DNA from: Rhizopus arrhizus
Taxonomy: Eukaryota; Mucoromycota; Mucoromycetes; Mucorales; Rhizopodaceae
Reading direction: 5' to 3'
DNA: 64,000 nt
NCBI GenBank assembly: GCA_024220505.1
Contig: JAKZZE010000011.1
Span: 1,364,001-1,428,000 of the forward strand
Below, piece after piece: positions 14,161 to 22,946 of this stretch (within the stretch, counting starts at the first letter, position 1; the number at the start of each line of letters is the position of its first letter). Position numbers and translations under genes: made by a program. The notes under the pieces are model-generated. The model was not told the origin of the DNA, searched no databases, and saw only the letters and a program-made list of their open reading frames with translations.

Positions 14161-14951
14161 TCAGCGAGTGGATGGATAAGCGGGTGGAGGTTGCTGGACG
14201 TTGGTGATTTCAAGTGTTGGATAAGCTGGAGGACTGGGTCCCATGTCCAGCACGATATCCCTTGTAGATGTATCATAAGCAGGTAGATTTTCATGTGCTA
14301 ATTCAGTGACTGTATCAATTTGAGAAACATCAATGACAAAATTAATGTTATACGTTGTCAGTGGTAGACTCAATGCCATATCAGATGCCATGTCTGATTC
14401 TTTTGGTCTTCTAAAAGTCCATTTGATTTGTTTTGTTACATCTTGTGAATTGATTTCTTTTAAAAGAGTTTGCAAGGATTCATAATACTATCTTTTTTAT
14501 TAGTTTTTCTTCTTTTTTTTTTTTACAAGAAAACTTACTCGACCCAGTCGAATGTAATATGTATTTCGTCTACGTGTGGTGATGAAGGCAATCATAGCTG
14601 GAGCCAATAATATAATAAGTGGATACCAAACAGATAAATCCGTAGCACGAGCCACAATGGATATAGCTGCTGCCAAGGCAACCAAAAGGATAGCAATCAA
14701 AAATAACCAAGTGTCTATCCAAATTTGAGGATATTGTGCTGATACATGTTGGTCAATGGCTGTTAGTCTCGTCATAAATAATTCTTCTGTCAACTATTTA
14801 TACCTCACATGCATCAATGTCAATAACAATTGTATTTATTTTTATATATATTTACATATTCTCTTAAACGGCCGTATTCTACATAATCTCCGTGATATAA
14901 TTTACTTTTGCCCCAACGTTTAACAATCAGTGGAAAAGAAGCTAGAACCAT
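14161..14951 (-). CDS. Uncharacterised two-TM protein with C-terminal PY motifs
   Basis: 225 aa from three exons (14856-14951, 14539-14793, 14161-14487), all in frame. The start is MVLASFP at 14949-14951; a further upstream in-frame ATG would add a poly-Phe tract read from poly-A/T DNA and is less likely. A basic N-terminal region is followed by two adjacent membrane segments at about residues 60-78 (LFLIAILLVALAAAISIVA) and 85-105 (VWYPLIILLAPAMIAFIT), separated by a short loop. Then come an RRRNTYYIRLGR basic patch, a cytosolic domain and a proline-rich tail. The tail contains LPAY and two PPAYP motifs, typical ligands of WW domains in Rsp5/Nedd4 ubiquitin ligases. A role as a membrane adaptor or substrate of Rsp5 is inference. 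I do not recognise a named family. Confidence 0.8.
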
Positions 14952-15664
14952 CTTCCAAACAAAAAAAAAGAAAAAAAAAAAAAAAAGGAGAAAAAAGGGT
15001 CTTGTTTTTTTTCGGCTCATCTGAGATTATTAATATTTTTCAAGACAAAAATTATTTTACTTTATTTGGAATTCAATGATGAAAAAAGTTCAAAACATGG
15101 TCTTACTTTTGGATGATTGTCATCCAATCCCATTTTACCAGTTTCATACTATTTTCGTTTATTTTATGATAAAAAGTGGGATCTTGAGGACGGGAACGCG
15201 TAAGAAACGACATTTTTACGGTATCTTACGAACTTAAATGTCCGCTTGAACATTTTCCTTAGAGCCTAATGGATCTATAAAGTTTTCATAACCCACGTCT
15301 CCGAATGAATTCTATTTCATCTTTTCAACCCATTCAACTTGTGGGCTTCCAATAATCAAATTTCTTCAGCAGGTGATGTTGATTGTACAATGTTGTATTC
15401 ATAAAAGAATGTAAAATTCGTTAAAAGTTGGCTAGAGAAAGTCATCTTTAAAAAAAAACTTTGAAAAGCCTTAATATCAACCTATTTTGTCTCTCTTTAA
15501 TTATTCTCATTTGTGAAATCAATTCTAATAAAAAAAAAATTATACTCTTGAAAACAAAGAGCTGACATGTTCATGTGGCATAAGCATTACAATAGAAAAA
15601 AAAAAAATGAATGCAGTAATTCGATTGAGTATAATTTACTTTTTTTTTATATATAATTAAGGAA
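14952..15664. other. Intergenic, no gene seen
   Basis: AT-rich spacer between the start of the two-TM gene and the stop of the cyclin gene. It carries a poly-A/G tract at 14962-14996 and several poly-A runs of 8-12 nt (for example 15531, 15597). No ORF or RNA structure is supported. Confidence 0.5.
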
Positions 15665-16838
15665 TTAATGTCTATAAGGTGAATGATGAGGATAAGGTGA
15701 ACTTGTTTGTGAAGATGATTGATGAGATGATTTCACTAAATAATGATCCATGTAATATTCAAGCATTTCTGATGCTAACTCTATAAATGAATGGGTATAT
15801 ATTTGCTATATAAACACACAAGTGACTTTCTTTTCTTTACCATGTACTTCACTTGCATTAATATCTTCTAATGTTTCATGCCAATTATCACTTAATTTAT
15901 CTGTTGAAGAGAAATGGGTTGCTAATAATAAGGCTGCTGCTGCAACAGTATTTGGTTTATAAAGTACACATAAGGGTGATCCAAGACTATTTATATTTGT
16001 AAATACGGATATGAATCAAGTTGATTCTATTTGTACCATTGATATAATAACATCCATGCTTTACGTATTGCTGAAGAAGATACCGTGGATTTTTCTGTTT
16101 AAACAATCAACATCATTATTCAAATAAGCCATTTTTAATCTATACCCTTCAATTGTGTTTCCAGCTCACACAAACTTGTATGTGCTTGCTGTACCGATAA
16201 ATCAAAACATAAGGTTTCTAATAGTATCACTTCATAGTGTAATAACGTTTCTTTCCATTTTATAAAGTCCTATATACTGTACTGTTGATATAAACAACCT
16301 ATTGTACATCACCCAATCACGTACCTTTGAACCCTCTTCCAAACTCAACTTGTCATTTTTTTGTGCTTTCTGTGCACATACAATCACAATATCTTTTATA
16401 CGTCGTGTACATTCCTCTACTTTGGTTGCCACAAATAAACTAGTAGCTGCTATATCCTATAGACACATATTGAATACGGCAATCGTTTTGCATAAATATT
16501 GTTTTTGTACATAGACATGGTATCGCTTGACAGATTGGCGCATAAAGAATCGATGAAAAAATGTAATGGCTGTGACGACAACAAGTTGAGGACTATGTAT
16601 AATGAGTTTAATACAGCAAAAAGTTTGACGTGATCTACTTTACAGGTTTAATTTGGCACCAACGGCCAATAGGTAATGACAACCTTTGACTCTATCCAGT
16701 TGTTCTTGTTCAAAAGGCACACCGTCTAATATACTAGGTGTATCATATAAATCCTCTTTTGTAAATGACCACTATCATAAGTAATGAGAAACAACATGTG
16801 TTTATAACTATATCTTTTACCTGATCTTTTATTGTCAT
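15665..16838 (-). CDS. C-type cyclin (cyclin T/K / Ctk2-like transcriptional cyclin)
   Basis: Regulatory subunit of a transcription-elongation CDK (P-TEFb or CTDK-I type) by family. Eight short exons chain in phase from ATG 16836-16838 to the TAA at 15665-15667. The N-terminus WSFTKEDLYDTPSILDGV is the signature lead-in of cyclin T/K/L proteins. Cyclin box 1 contains LPQLVVVTAITFFHRFFMRQS, DIAATSLFVATKVEE and RRIKDIV. Splicing joins KRYH to DIAAT exactly as in the family. Box 2 (WMLLYQCLGSPLCVLYKP, TVAAAALLLA) follows. A short Ser/His-rich tail ends the protein. One intron starts with GTACAT, a weaker donor. Whether it is cyclin T, K or Ctk2 is not settled. Confidence 0.88.
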
Positions 16839-17198
16839 GATAATAAAATGAAAAGAAAAATGCGTTACAATAAAAAAAAAAAACTTCCGTTCAACGTCAC
16901 TTGGTTACACGGTGTAAAATTCCAATGATAAAAATTTCCCTTGATTGTCTCTGTTGTTTAGTATATCCTAAGCTACTATATAAAGTGTCTCTTTTGATAT
17001 GTTTTCAATCTTTTTCAGGGGATGCCAAGGGGATGCCAAGGGGAAACAGAAGCTGCACTGACAGTCCTTCCGCCCCTTAGTCTGCAGATTTCGTGACAAG
17101 TGTGCTGGGCTCAAAAAGAGTACGGACCAAAACAAAAAGCATTTTTCTTGTACGCAGTCACTTTTTACTTTTTTCTTCATTTACAACAAATTACAACA
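16839..17198. other. Divergent promoter region, cyclin / coiled-coil gene
   Basis: 360 bp between two divergently transcribed genes. It contains a direct repeat of GGGGATGCCAA at about 17019-17040 and a pyrimidine-rich leader before the plus-strand ATG. No gene is seen. Confidence 0.5.
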
Positions 17199-18053
17199 AT
17201 GAGTGACAAAGAGAATCAAACAACGGTTGAATTACCAAGACGAGAACGCGTACATAAGACAAAGATAATAACGGAAAAACAGTGCTGACAAATGACTTTA
17301 TTTAGAACCCAACTACTTTAAAAGAAAATGCCATTGCAACAAATAACAATAGTAATAAAAAGGCAAGTGACAAAGTGAATTGTATGTTACTCACAACTAA
17401 CACATTTACAACAGGGGAATGAAAGCCCTACTGAACAAACAAAGTCCACCTTTGATACTTTGAATTTTAAAGTAAGTTTTTTTTTTTATGCCTAGATTAA
17501 TTTGACAACAAAATAACTCTCTACAAAGCCTCTTGATGATACCCAACTTGTACAAAAACACAAAAAATCAAGTTTTACAGTCAACACATCAACTGAACAA
17601 AAAAGAAATGAAGACACGAAAGAAACAGAGCTCGAGTTGAATATTCAACCACTCAAGGTACAACATCGACAGAATAAGGAAGATAGACCCATCTCAAGCA
17701 AAGAAAGACAAGAGGTGGAAGCGTTGAAAGATGAGCTGTTTAAATTAGAAAATGAAAACAAGGGACATCAAGAATTTATAGCCTTGTTGGGTATGCAGAT
17801 TGAAAGTTTACGTAGAGAATTGAATGCAGACAGTCGAAGTGTGCAAGAAATTGAAAAGCAAATTGAGAGTTTATCAGAGGAATTGAACGAATACGAAGAA
17901 TATGATAAAGAATTGACGAGCACTCTGGAAAATAAGAATGAACAGGGAATTGAATTTATGTTGAATATTAAAAAGAAGGATGAGATCATTAGTGATCTAT
18001 TGAATCAATTGTCTGAAACAAAATTTAAAATATCTGAAATACAAACAGAATAA
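17199..18053 (+). CDS. Uncharacterised coiled-coil protein
   Basis: 229 aa from four exons: 17199-17249, 17306-17362, 17415-17471 and 17529-18053. The first 90 residues are polar and charged (begins MSDKENQTTVELPRRER). The last 115 form a continuous predicted coiled coil rich in Glu, Lys and Leu heptads (for example EALKDELFKLENEN and SLRRELNADS). Intron 1 is 56 nt with a CTGAC branch-like site; ignoring it gives a stop. Intron 2 begins GCAAGT, a non-canonical GC..AG intron with an ACTAAC branch site. The family is not recognised; centrosomal, kinetochore or cytoskeletal roles would be guesses. Its 3' end lies 177 bp from the convergent ADH gene, and its last 107 bp are duplicated in the palindrome. 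Confidence 0.75.
17363..17414 (+). other. GC-AG intron
   Basis: The intron begins GCAAGT, matching the U1-complementary consensus of GC donors, and ends ACAACAG after ACTAACAC, a strong branch-site match. Both flanking exons stay in phase (AAK AAG codons then GGG AAT GAA). Confidence 0.7.
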
Positions 18054-18230
18054 ACTTTGCTGTGTGACATAGAAAAGCTTTTAATCTATTTTTTTTTAAC
18101 CATTGGGATGAATGGGATGTAGTGATGAGAAATCAAAGGGATTTTGAAAAAATGAATTATACTTGAAGTTTATTTGTTTCTTCTGTACATGATTAAAAGA
18201 AAATATATATATATTTACAATTACAAAGAT

Positions 18231-19306
18231 TTACTCTTCCTTGGCAATTAAAACAGCTCTATAACGCGTCTTGCTGGCATCACAACGCTCGATAGCCTTA
18301 TGTAACCCATCCAAATTAAAATCGTATTCTTCAATCTGTGGCTTGATATTATGACGTCCAGCAAATTCAAGCATGAGCTCGATCGCATATCTTCCACCCA
18401 CAATAGAGCCTTTGAATGACTTTTGACCACCAAGGATCTCGAGAGGATTCTTGAACTCGACAGAGCTATCGGGAAGACCGAGCAAGATGAATTGACCGTT
18501 ACGCTTCAAAAGGGACATGTAGAGATCCCAATCCAGATTGGCAGAGACAGTGTCCAAGATGAGGTCGTATTTAGAGAGCTTTTCAATAGAGTCAGCAGTG
18601 AACTCTCTCGAGTTTAAAAAGTCGTGTGCACCAAAGCCAAGTGCTTCTTCTTTCTTATCAGGAGAACCAGAGATGGCAGTGACATGACAACCCCATGCAC
18701 GAGCAAATTGAAGAGCCAAGTGACCTAATCCACCGATACCGACAACGGCAACACGATCTGTGGGTCGGATACCAGAGGTATACAGAGCATTAAAGACAGT
18801 AATACCAGCACACATCAAGGGACCAGCATGCTTGGGTTCCAAATGATCAGGAATCTTGTAGACAAAGCTATATGACAGTAAGTATATATATCCTATTTGC
18901 TTTAAAAAAAAAAAGAAAGAGAACTTTACCGACTGTCAGCGATTTGATGAGAGGCGAATCCATTTGAGTTTCCTTCAGGAAACATCTTTCTACTATCACA
19001 ATTGGTATCTACACCCGAATTACAAGAGGGACAGCTCAAACAGGATTCCTTCAAATAGGAACTACCAACCACATCACCCACTTGAATCTTTTTGACATCT
19101 GATCCGATCTGAACAACACGGCCCACGGCTTCATGACCAAGGACAAGACCCTCTTGGCCCATGAAGCCACAGTCTGTGTGACAGACACCACTAGCGAGGA
19201 TCTTGATCAGCACTTCATTGTTGGCAAGTGTGGGTGTTTCGATCGTGGTTTGCTTGAATACACCACGAGTGGCAGTACTGGGGAATTGAATGATTTGAGA
19301 GGTCAT
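18231..19306 (-). CDS. Zinc-dependent alcohol dehydrogenase, left copy
   Basis: Medium-chain, zinc-dependent alcohol or cinnamyl-alcohol dehydrogenase, 337 aa. Exons are 18930-19306 and 18231-18867 with one 62-nt intron. Catalytic zinc ligands are Cys42 (GVCHTDCG), His58 (GHE, 57-59) and Cys145. The structural zinc is bound by Cys89, Cys92, Cys95 and Cys103. The Rossmann motif is GIGGLG (169-174). The SGSPDKKEEALGFGAHDF region is typical of the CAD/ADH6-like branch, which usually uses NADP(H), though cofactor choice is not proven here. Its protein is identical to the right-arm copy at 22947-24022. A TATATAAA box lies about 61-68 bp upstream of the ATG. Three 25-bp repeats sit about 250-330 bp upstream. 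Confidence 0.95.
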
Positions 19307-19366
19307 TGAGTGAAATAGATAAGATTAAAACAATATAAAAATGTGGGGGATCAATGAAACGGCTGG

Positions 19367-19374
19367 TTTATATA
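19367..19374 (-). promoter_or_regulatory. TATA box of left ADH copy
   Basis: TATATAAA on the minus strand, 61-68 bp before the ATG, exact mirror of the right-arm site at 22879-22886. Confidence 0.6.
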
Positions 19375-19558
19375 GTTTTTTTTTTACTTTTATTTTTTTT
19401 TATTTATGTTATTAATCAAATTAAATATTGATCCGGACTTTTGGGAGAATAAATTAACCTGGACAATTATAAATACAAGCGGTATTTAAATGGATTGGCA
19501 TCCGATGATACCATTGGGCCATTGACATACGTGTAGTATGAAAAATAACGTTTTCCAC

Positions 19559-19641
19559 AATATCTTTTATTCTGCTTCAACACAATAGCCTTTATTCTGC
19601 TTCAACACAATATCTTTTATTTTGCTTCAACACAATATCTT
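19559..19641. repeat. 25-bp tandem repeat in ADH upstream region (left)
   Basis: Three consecutive near-identical 25-bp units (AATATCTTTTATTCTGCTTC plus AACAC) and a partial fourth. It is mirrored at about 22612-22694. It lies in the putative ADH promoter and could bind a regulator cooperatively, but no known site is recognised. Confidence 0.85.
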
Positions 19642-19830
19642 CATTTCAAACAAAACAGATAAGACATCTCGTTTCCCACACAATAAAAGCTTAACTCAAC
19701 TCGCAATGAGGCGCAAGTTTGATTTATAATACAAAAAAAAAAAAAAAAAAACAAAACTCACAGCAAGTTACACCGACAGACGTTCGTTTTATCCGCGGTG
19801 TTTACAATCAAAGCAATACAAATTATTTTC

Positions 19831-19933
19831 TGTAAAATACAATACAAATGGACCAATTAGATGTATCCAGTATAACTTTGGAAAAGCAAAGGTTTTAAAA
19901 ACCATATATAGAAAGTCTTACGTATACATTTCC
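19831..19933 (+). repeat. Left terminal inverted repeat of central element
   Basis: Pairs with 22216-22318; positions sum to 42,149. I counted 11 differences in the first 100 bp, ten of them transitions. A 30-bp block beginning GAAAAGCAAAGG is perfectly conserved. Confidence 0.85.
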
Positions 19934-20105
19934 GGAAATAGATTGCACAAATTTAAAAAATCTTTGCACACATAAAAAAATCCAGATTGCTCGAATGAAA
20001 TTTTTAGACTGCATACTAACTGAAATCGCTTTGCATGTCTAAAAAATAAAGACTGCATAGCCTCTGAAATTTTTATTGCACAACTATGCAATCTTTTACA
20101 AAGGT
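19934..20105. repeat. Subterminal GACTGCAT/TTGCAC-type short repeats
   Basis: Short degenerate copies of a TTGCA/TGCAT core recur inside the left TIR, among them AGATTGCACAAA, TCTTTGCACAC, AGACTGCATACT, TTTGCATGTCT and AGACTGCATAGC, ending in the near-palindrome ATTGCACAACTATGCAAT. Clustered subterminal motifs of this kind are transposase-binding sites in several DNA transposon superfamilies. That function is inference. Confidence 0.5.
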
Positions 20106-20109
20106 TCTT

Positions 20110-20469
20110 TATTTAAACAAGCTTGTAGTTTTGAATCTGAATAACAACAGAACCCTTGAAGGTCCTCCGAAAAGACATTGTTACAAGCATCAGTTACTCT
20201 TGTAGTTAGAATTTCCTCCTCAATAGTTTTTCTCTTTTCATCTTACTTTTGACTACAGATCAAAACTGCTCAATCAGATTAAGCTCTGGGGAGTATAGTG
20301 GAAGATATACGCATCCATATCCTCGACTTACACTTAGCTTCGCAATCTGATCTGAATTGTGTATAGAAGCATTATCTATGATAAGATGATGTCCTTTGAA
20401 TTGTTCATGACGGTCCAAGATAAGAATAAAAAGATGTTTGATGGTAATGCCCAATGCTTTTAAAAGCAA
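20110..20469 (-). pseudogene. DDE transposase C-terminal fragment (Tc1/mariner-IS630 type), broken
   Basis: Reads GHHLIIDNASIHNS, then YLPLYSPELNLIEQF, which are the second Asp and third catalytic acidic region of the DDE_3-type transposases. The codon expected for the Trp after EQF is a TGA stop. A one-base shift follows near 20222-20230, after which the usual tail (QGFCCYSDSKL) continues in another frame. The N-terminal half with the first catalytic Asp is absent. It cannot encode an active enzyme. Confidence 0.8.
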
Positions 20470-20519
20470 AGCTGATAAAGAGAAGAGTCAACTTGAAACG
20501 AGATAAAAAAAATCAGTCT

Positions 20520-20860
20520 TATATGATGGTCATGCACTTGCTTCTCTAATTCAGGTCCCATCCTTCCTACTTCAGAGCAAATTCTTTCAACATCATTTGT
20601 CAGAATGAAGACAAGACGATCTAATCTTCTATTCTTGATTCTTTTCAAATAAACTGATTTTAATTGATTATGCCAGTTTTCGATGTAATCATTGGCGCGT
20701 ATATTTCGATGCTCTTCAATTACATATGCTGCAGACCATTTTTTGTAACCTTCTAAAGTAATCCATCTATCCAAGTACTCGACAAACTTTGCTTGGACTG
20801 AAGTCCACTTTTCTCTAAACCGACTTACTTTTTCAACTACGTTGTCGTATTTTCCTTATT
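20520..20860 (-). pseudogene. MULE-like transposase C-terminal fragment
   Basis: The minus-strand frame contains REKWTSVQAKFVEYLDRW, YVIEEHRNIRANDYIENWHN, QLKSVYLKRIKNRRLDRL and VFILTNDVE. The (N/D)-x-IE-x-WH-x-xLK pattern followed by an Arg-rich segment and a D-x-L/V helix resembles the region downstream of the catalytic core in Mutator-like or related transposases. No upstream DDE core is found, so this is a fragment. It seems to be inserted beside the DDE_3 tail, making the element a mosaic. Confidence 0.55.
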
Positions 20861-21239
20861 AAATACATAAATGTCGTGTAAAATGACTCAAGATCTCCAT
20901 GTTATATAATTTAAAACTGCTTCTATATAATACTATGCATTATATAGTCATCAATACACACTAACAACTTTAGTCATTTGACTTGTTCAACTCTGGTTTT
21001 AAAATTGTCAATTTTATAAAATAAGACGTAGTTTGTATTTAATGGGCTCTCTCTCCTGTCTTCACTTAATAAAGAGCTTGAAGAGTCTCATTGATTAACA
21101 AGTTTCCCTTTTTACTTTATTTTAACTTTTAATCGACTACAAACTACACGCCAATATCACATATCTATTAAATTCCAACCGTTCATAATGCTTTAAACTG
21201 TATATTTTCTGTAGCCTCTAAGCACAATAAGTATGTCGG

Positions 21240-21520
21240 TATCTCAAAAAGCACACAAAAGCAATGATTCGAGAATTGGAAGAGAAGTACGATGTTAGAG
21301 AATTAGCTGATTTGGATGATATTGAGAGGTTCGAAGTTGGGAAGCTTAGGCCGATTAACAAAATAATTAATTTATACATTTATTGTTGTTTGTCAACAAA
21401 CGTTAATTGCTTCTACAACTTCAGCTTGCGAAAAAAGACGCTGGAGAAGCAAGAAAGATGGCAATTAATCTGATGTTTGACGAAGAAGGAGATAAAGAAA
21501 AGACTGCCAATCTGTTATAA
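21240..21520 (+). other. Possible small exon pair inside the TIR element
   Basis: A plus-strand frame beginning MIRELEEKYDVRELADLDD IERFE can be spliced, with an intron opening at GTTGGG at about 21334 and closing at CTTCAG at about 21423, to LAKKDAGEARKMAINLMFDE and a stop at about 21520. The product is an acidic helical peptide of about 55 aa. A second open stretch at about 21590-21690 reads EHGSSLSNHYNEDIFTKKFV. The pair could be relics of a transposon accessory gene or captured host exons. No family is recognised and the splice sites are weak. Confidence 0.3.
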
Positions 21521-22215
21521 ATATGTAAAATACCTTCTCAGTCAAGATATGTTGTTGAATTATTACTAATCATTTGCTTTTTTTTCTAAGTTTGAATGAA
21601 CATGGCTCGTCTCTCTCTAATCATTACAATGAGGATATTTTCACTAAGAAATTTGTTACCCCATTACTCTCACTGTTCCTTGAGGAAAGTAAGTACATAA
21701 AGCTCTTTGGGTAAGCATCTCTTGTTAAGAGCCAAGGCAAGTAAAACAGTGTTTTCTAAATGATGTACTCTCTTTATCTTCTTTTTTTAAACAACCACTT
21801 GTTAATTGGATGATGAAGCCAGATACTAGAATACTCTTAATCAGAAATATGCCAAGTCGTTCTGATGATGAGGTTGTTTTACTCTAAAGATACTCACTCT
21901 ACTCAAAGCTTTGTAGTGTTTATATAATATGCCACATTAACATAATTTTCTGCTCAATATACCACGTTTTTTTCATTTTCTACATACAAAAAAAAAGATT
22001 CACTCTCTGTATCCTTTCAGATAGAGTTGATATATTACTACCATCACAATCACTATTTCCGGTGCCGGACTGATTATCCGAGAAGGTAGTACATGTCTTT
22101 TCTCGTGTTTTAAATCTTCTATAAGTCGTTCAGCTTGCATGTTATGTTTAGACTGCTTGCTCTATGTCTTATATTACTATAATAAGAGGTTACTTTTAAT
22201 AATTCCCATAAGTGG

Positions 22216-22318
22216 GAAAATGTACACGTAAAATTTTCTATATATGGTTTTTAAAACCTTTGCTTTTCCAAAGCTACACTGGATTCATCCAATTGGCCCA
22301 TTTATATTACATTTTACA
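22216..22318 (-). repeat. Right terminal inverted repeat of central element
   Basis: Reverse complement of 19831-19933 at about 89% identity, in sharp contrast to the nearly perfect outer arms. Confidence 0.85.
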
Positions 22319-22611
22319 AGCAGATCCTTTAAAGTAATGGTATAACGTAGTCTCTGACGAAAGAAAGAAGAAAGACAAGGAAAGACTCAATTAGTAATCA
22401 AAGGTGAATAAAGAATATGACAGAAAATAATCTGTATTGCTTTGATTGTAAACACCGCGGATAAAACGAACGTCTGTCGGTGTAACTTGCTGTGAGTTTT
22501 GTTTTTTTTTTTTTTTTTTTGTATTATAAATCAAACTTGCGCCTCATTGCGAGTTGAGTTAAGCTTTTATTGTGTGGGAAACGAGATGTCTTATCTGTTT
22601 TGTTTGAAATG

Positions 22612-22694
22612 AAGATATTGTGTTGAAGCAAAATAAAAGATATTGTGTTGAAGCAGAATAAAGGCTATTGTGTTGAAGCAGAATAAAAGATATT
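22612..22694. repeat. 25-bp tandem repeat in ADH upstream region (right)
   Basis: Mirror copy of the three-unit repeat at 19559-19641, about 250-330 bp upstream of the right ADH start. Confidence 0.85.
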
Positions 22695-22878
22695 GTGGAA
22701 AACGTTATTTTTCATACTACACGTATGTCAATGGCCCAATGGTATCATCGGATGCCAATCCATTTAAATACCGCTTGTATTTATAATTGTCCAGGTTAAT
22801 TTATTCTCCCAAAAGTCCGGATCAATATTTAATTTGATTAATAACATAAATAAAAAAAAATAAAAGTAAAAAAAAAAC

Positions 22879-22886
22879 TATATAAA
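22879..22886 (+). promoter_or_regulatory. TATA box of right ADH copy
   Basis: TATATAAA 61-68 bp before the ATG at 22947. Confidence 0.6.
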
Positions 22887-22946
22887 CCAGCCGTTTCATT
22901 GATCCCCCACATTTTTATATTGTTTTAATCTTATCTATTTCACTCA

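Larger units (their letters stand above)
17947..19833. repeat. Left arm of 1.9-kb inverted repeat (palindrome)
   Basis: Reverse-complement match to 22420-24306. Paired positions sum to 42,253 along the whole arm, including homopolymer runs, so there is no indel. I noticed only two mismatches: one synonymous site in the ADH gene near 18.37 kb and one at 19821. The arm contains the last 107 bp of the coiled-coil gene, the full ADH gene and about 530 bp of its upstream DNA. Confidence 0.95.
19831..22318. mobile_element. TIR-bounded DNA element at palindrome centre, decayed mosaic
   Basis: About 2.49 kb bounded by 103-bp terminal inverted repeats. It contains a broken DDE transposase tail and a MULE-like transposase fragment on the minus strand, and small exon-like pieces on the plus strand. 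The terminal repeats start TGTAAAAT. The element has no intact transposase, so it is non-autonomous now. It occupies the spacer between the two ADH arms. A 101-bp unique stretch (22319-22419) lies between its right end and the right arm, whereas its left end abuts the left arm directly. Confidence 0.7.

Noticed and set aside
14820..15020. Upstream in-frame start MSRKKTRPFF for the two-TM protein
   Set aside because: It would add a poly-Phe run encoded by a homopolymer. The internal MVLASFP start gives a clean 32-codon first exon.
17281..17304. 24-nt intron after EKQ in the coiled-coil gene
   Set aside because: Too short to splice. A 56-nt intron from 17250 to 17305 keeps the frame and contains a branch site.
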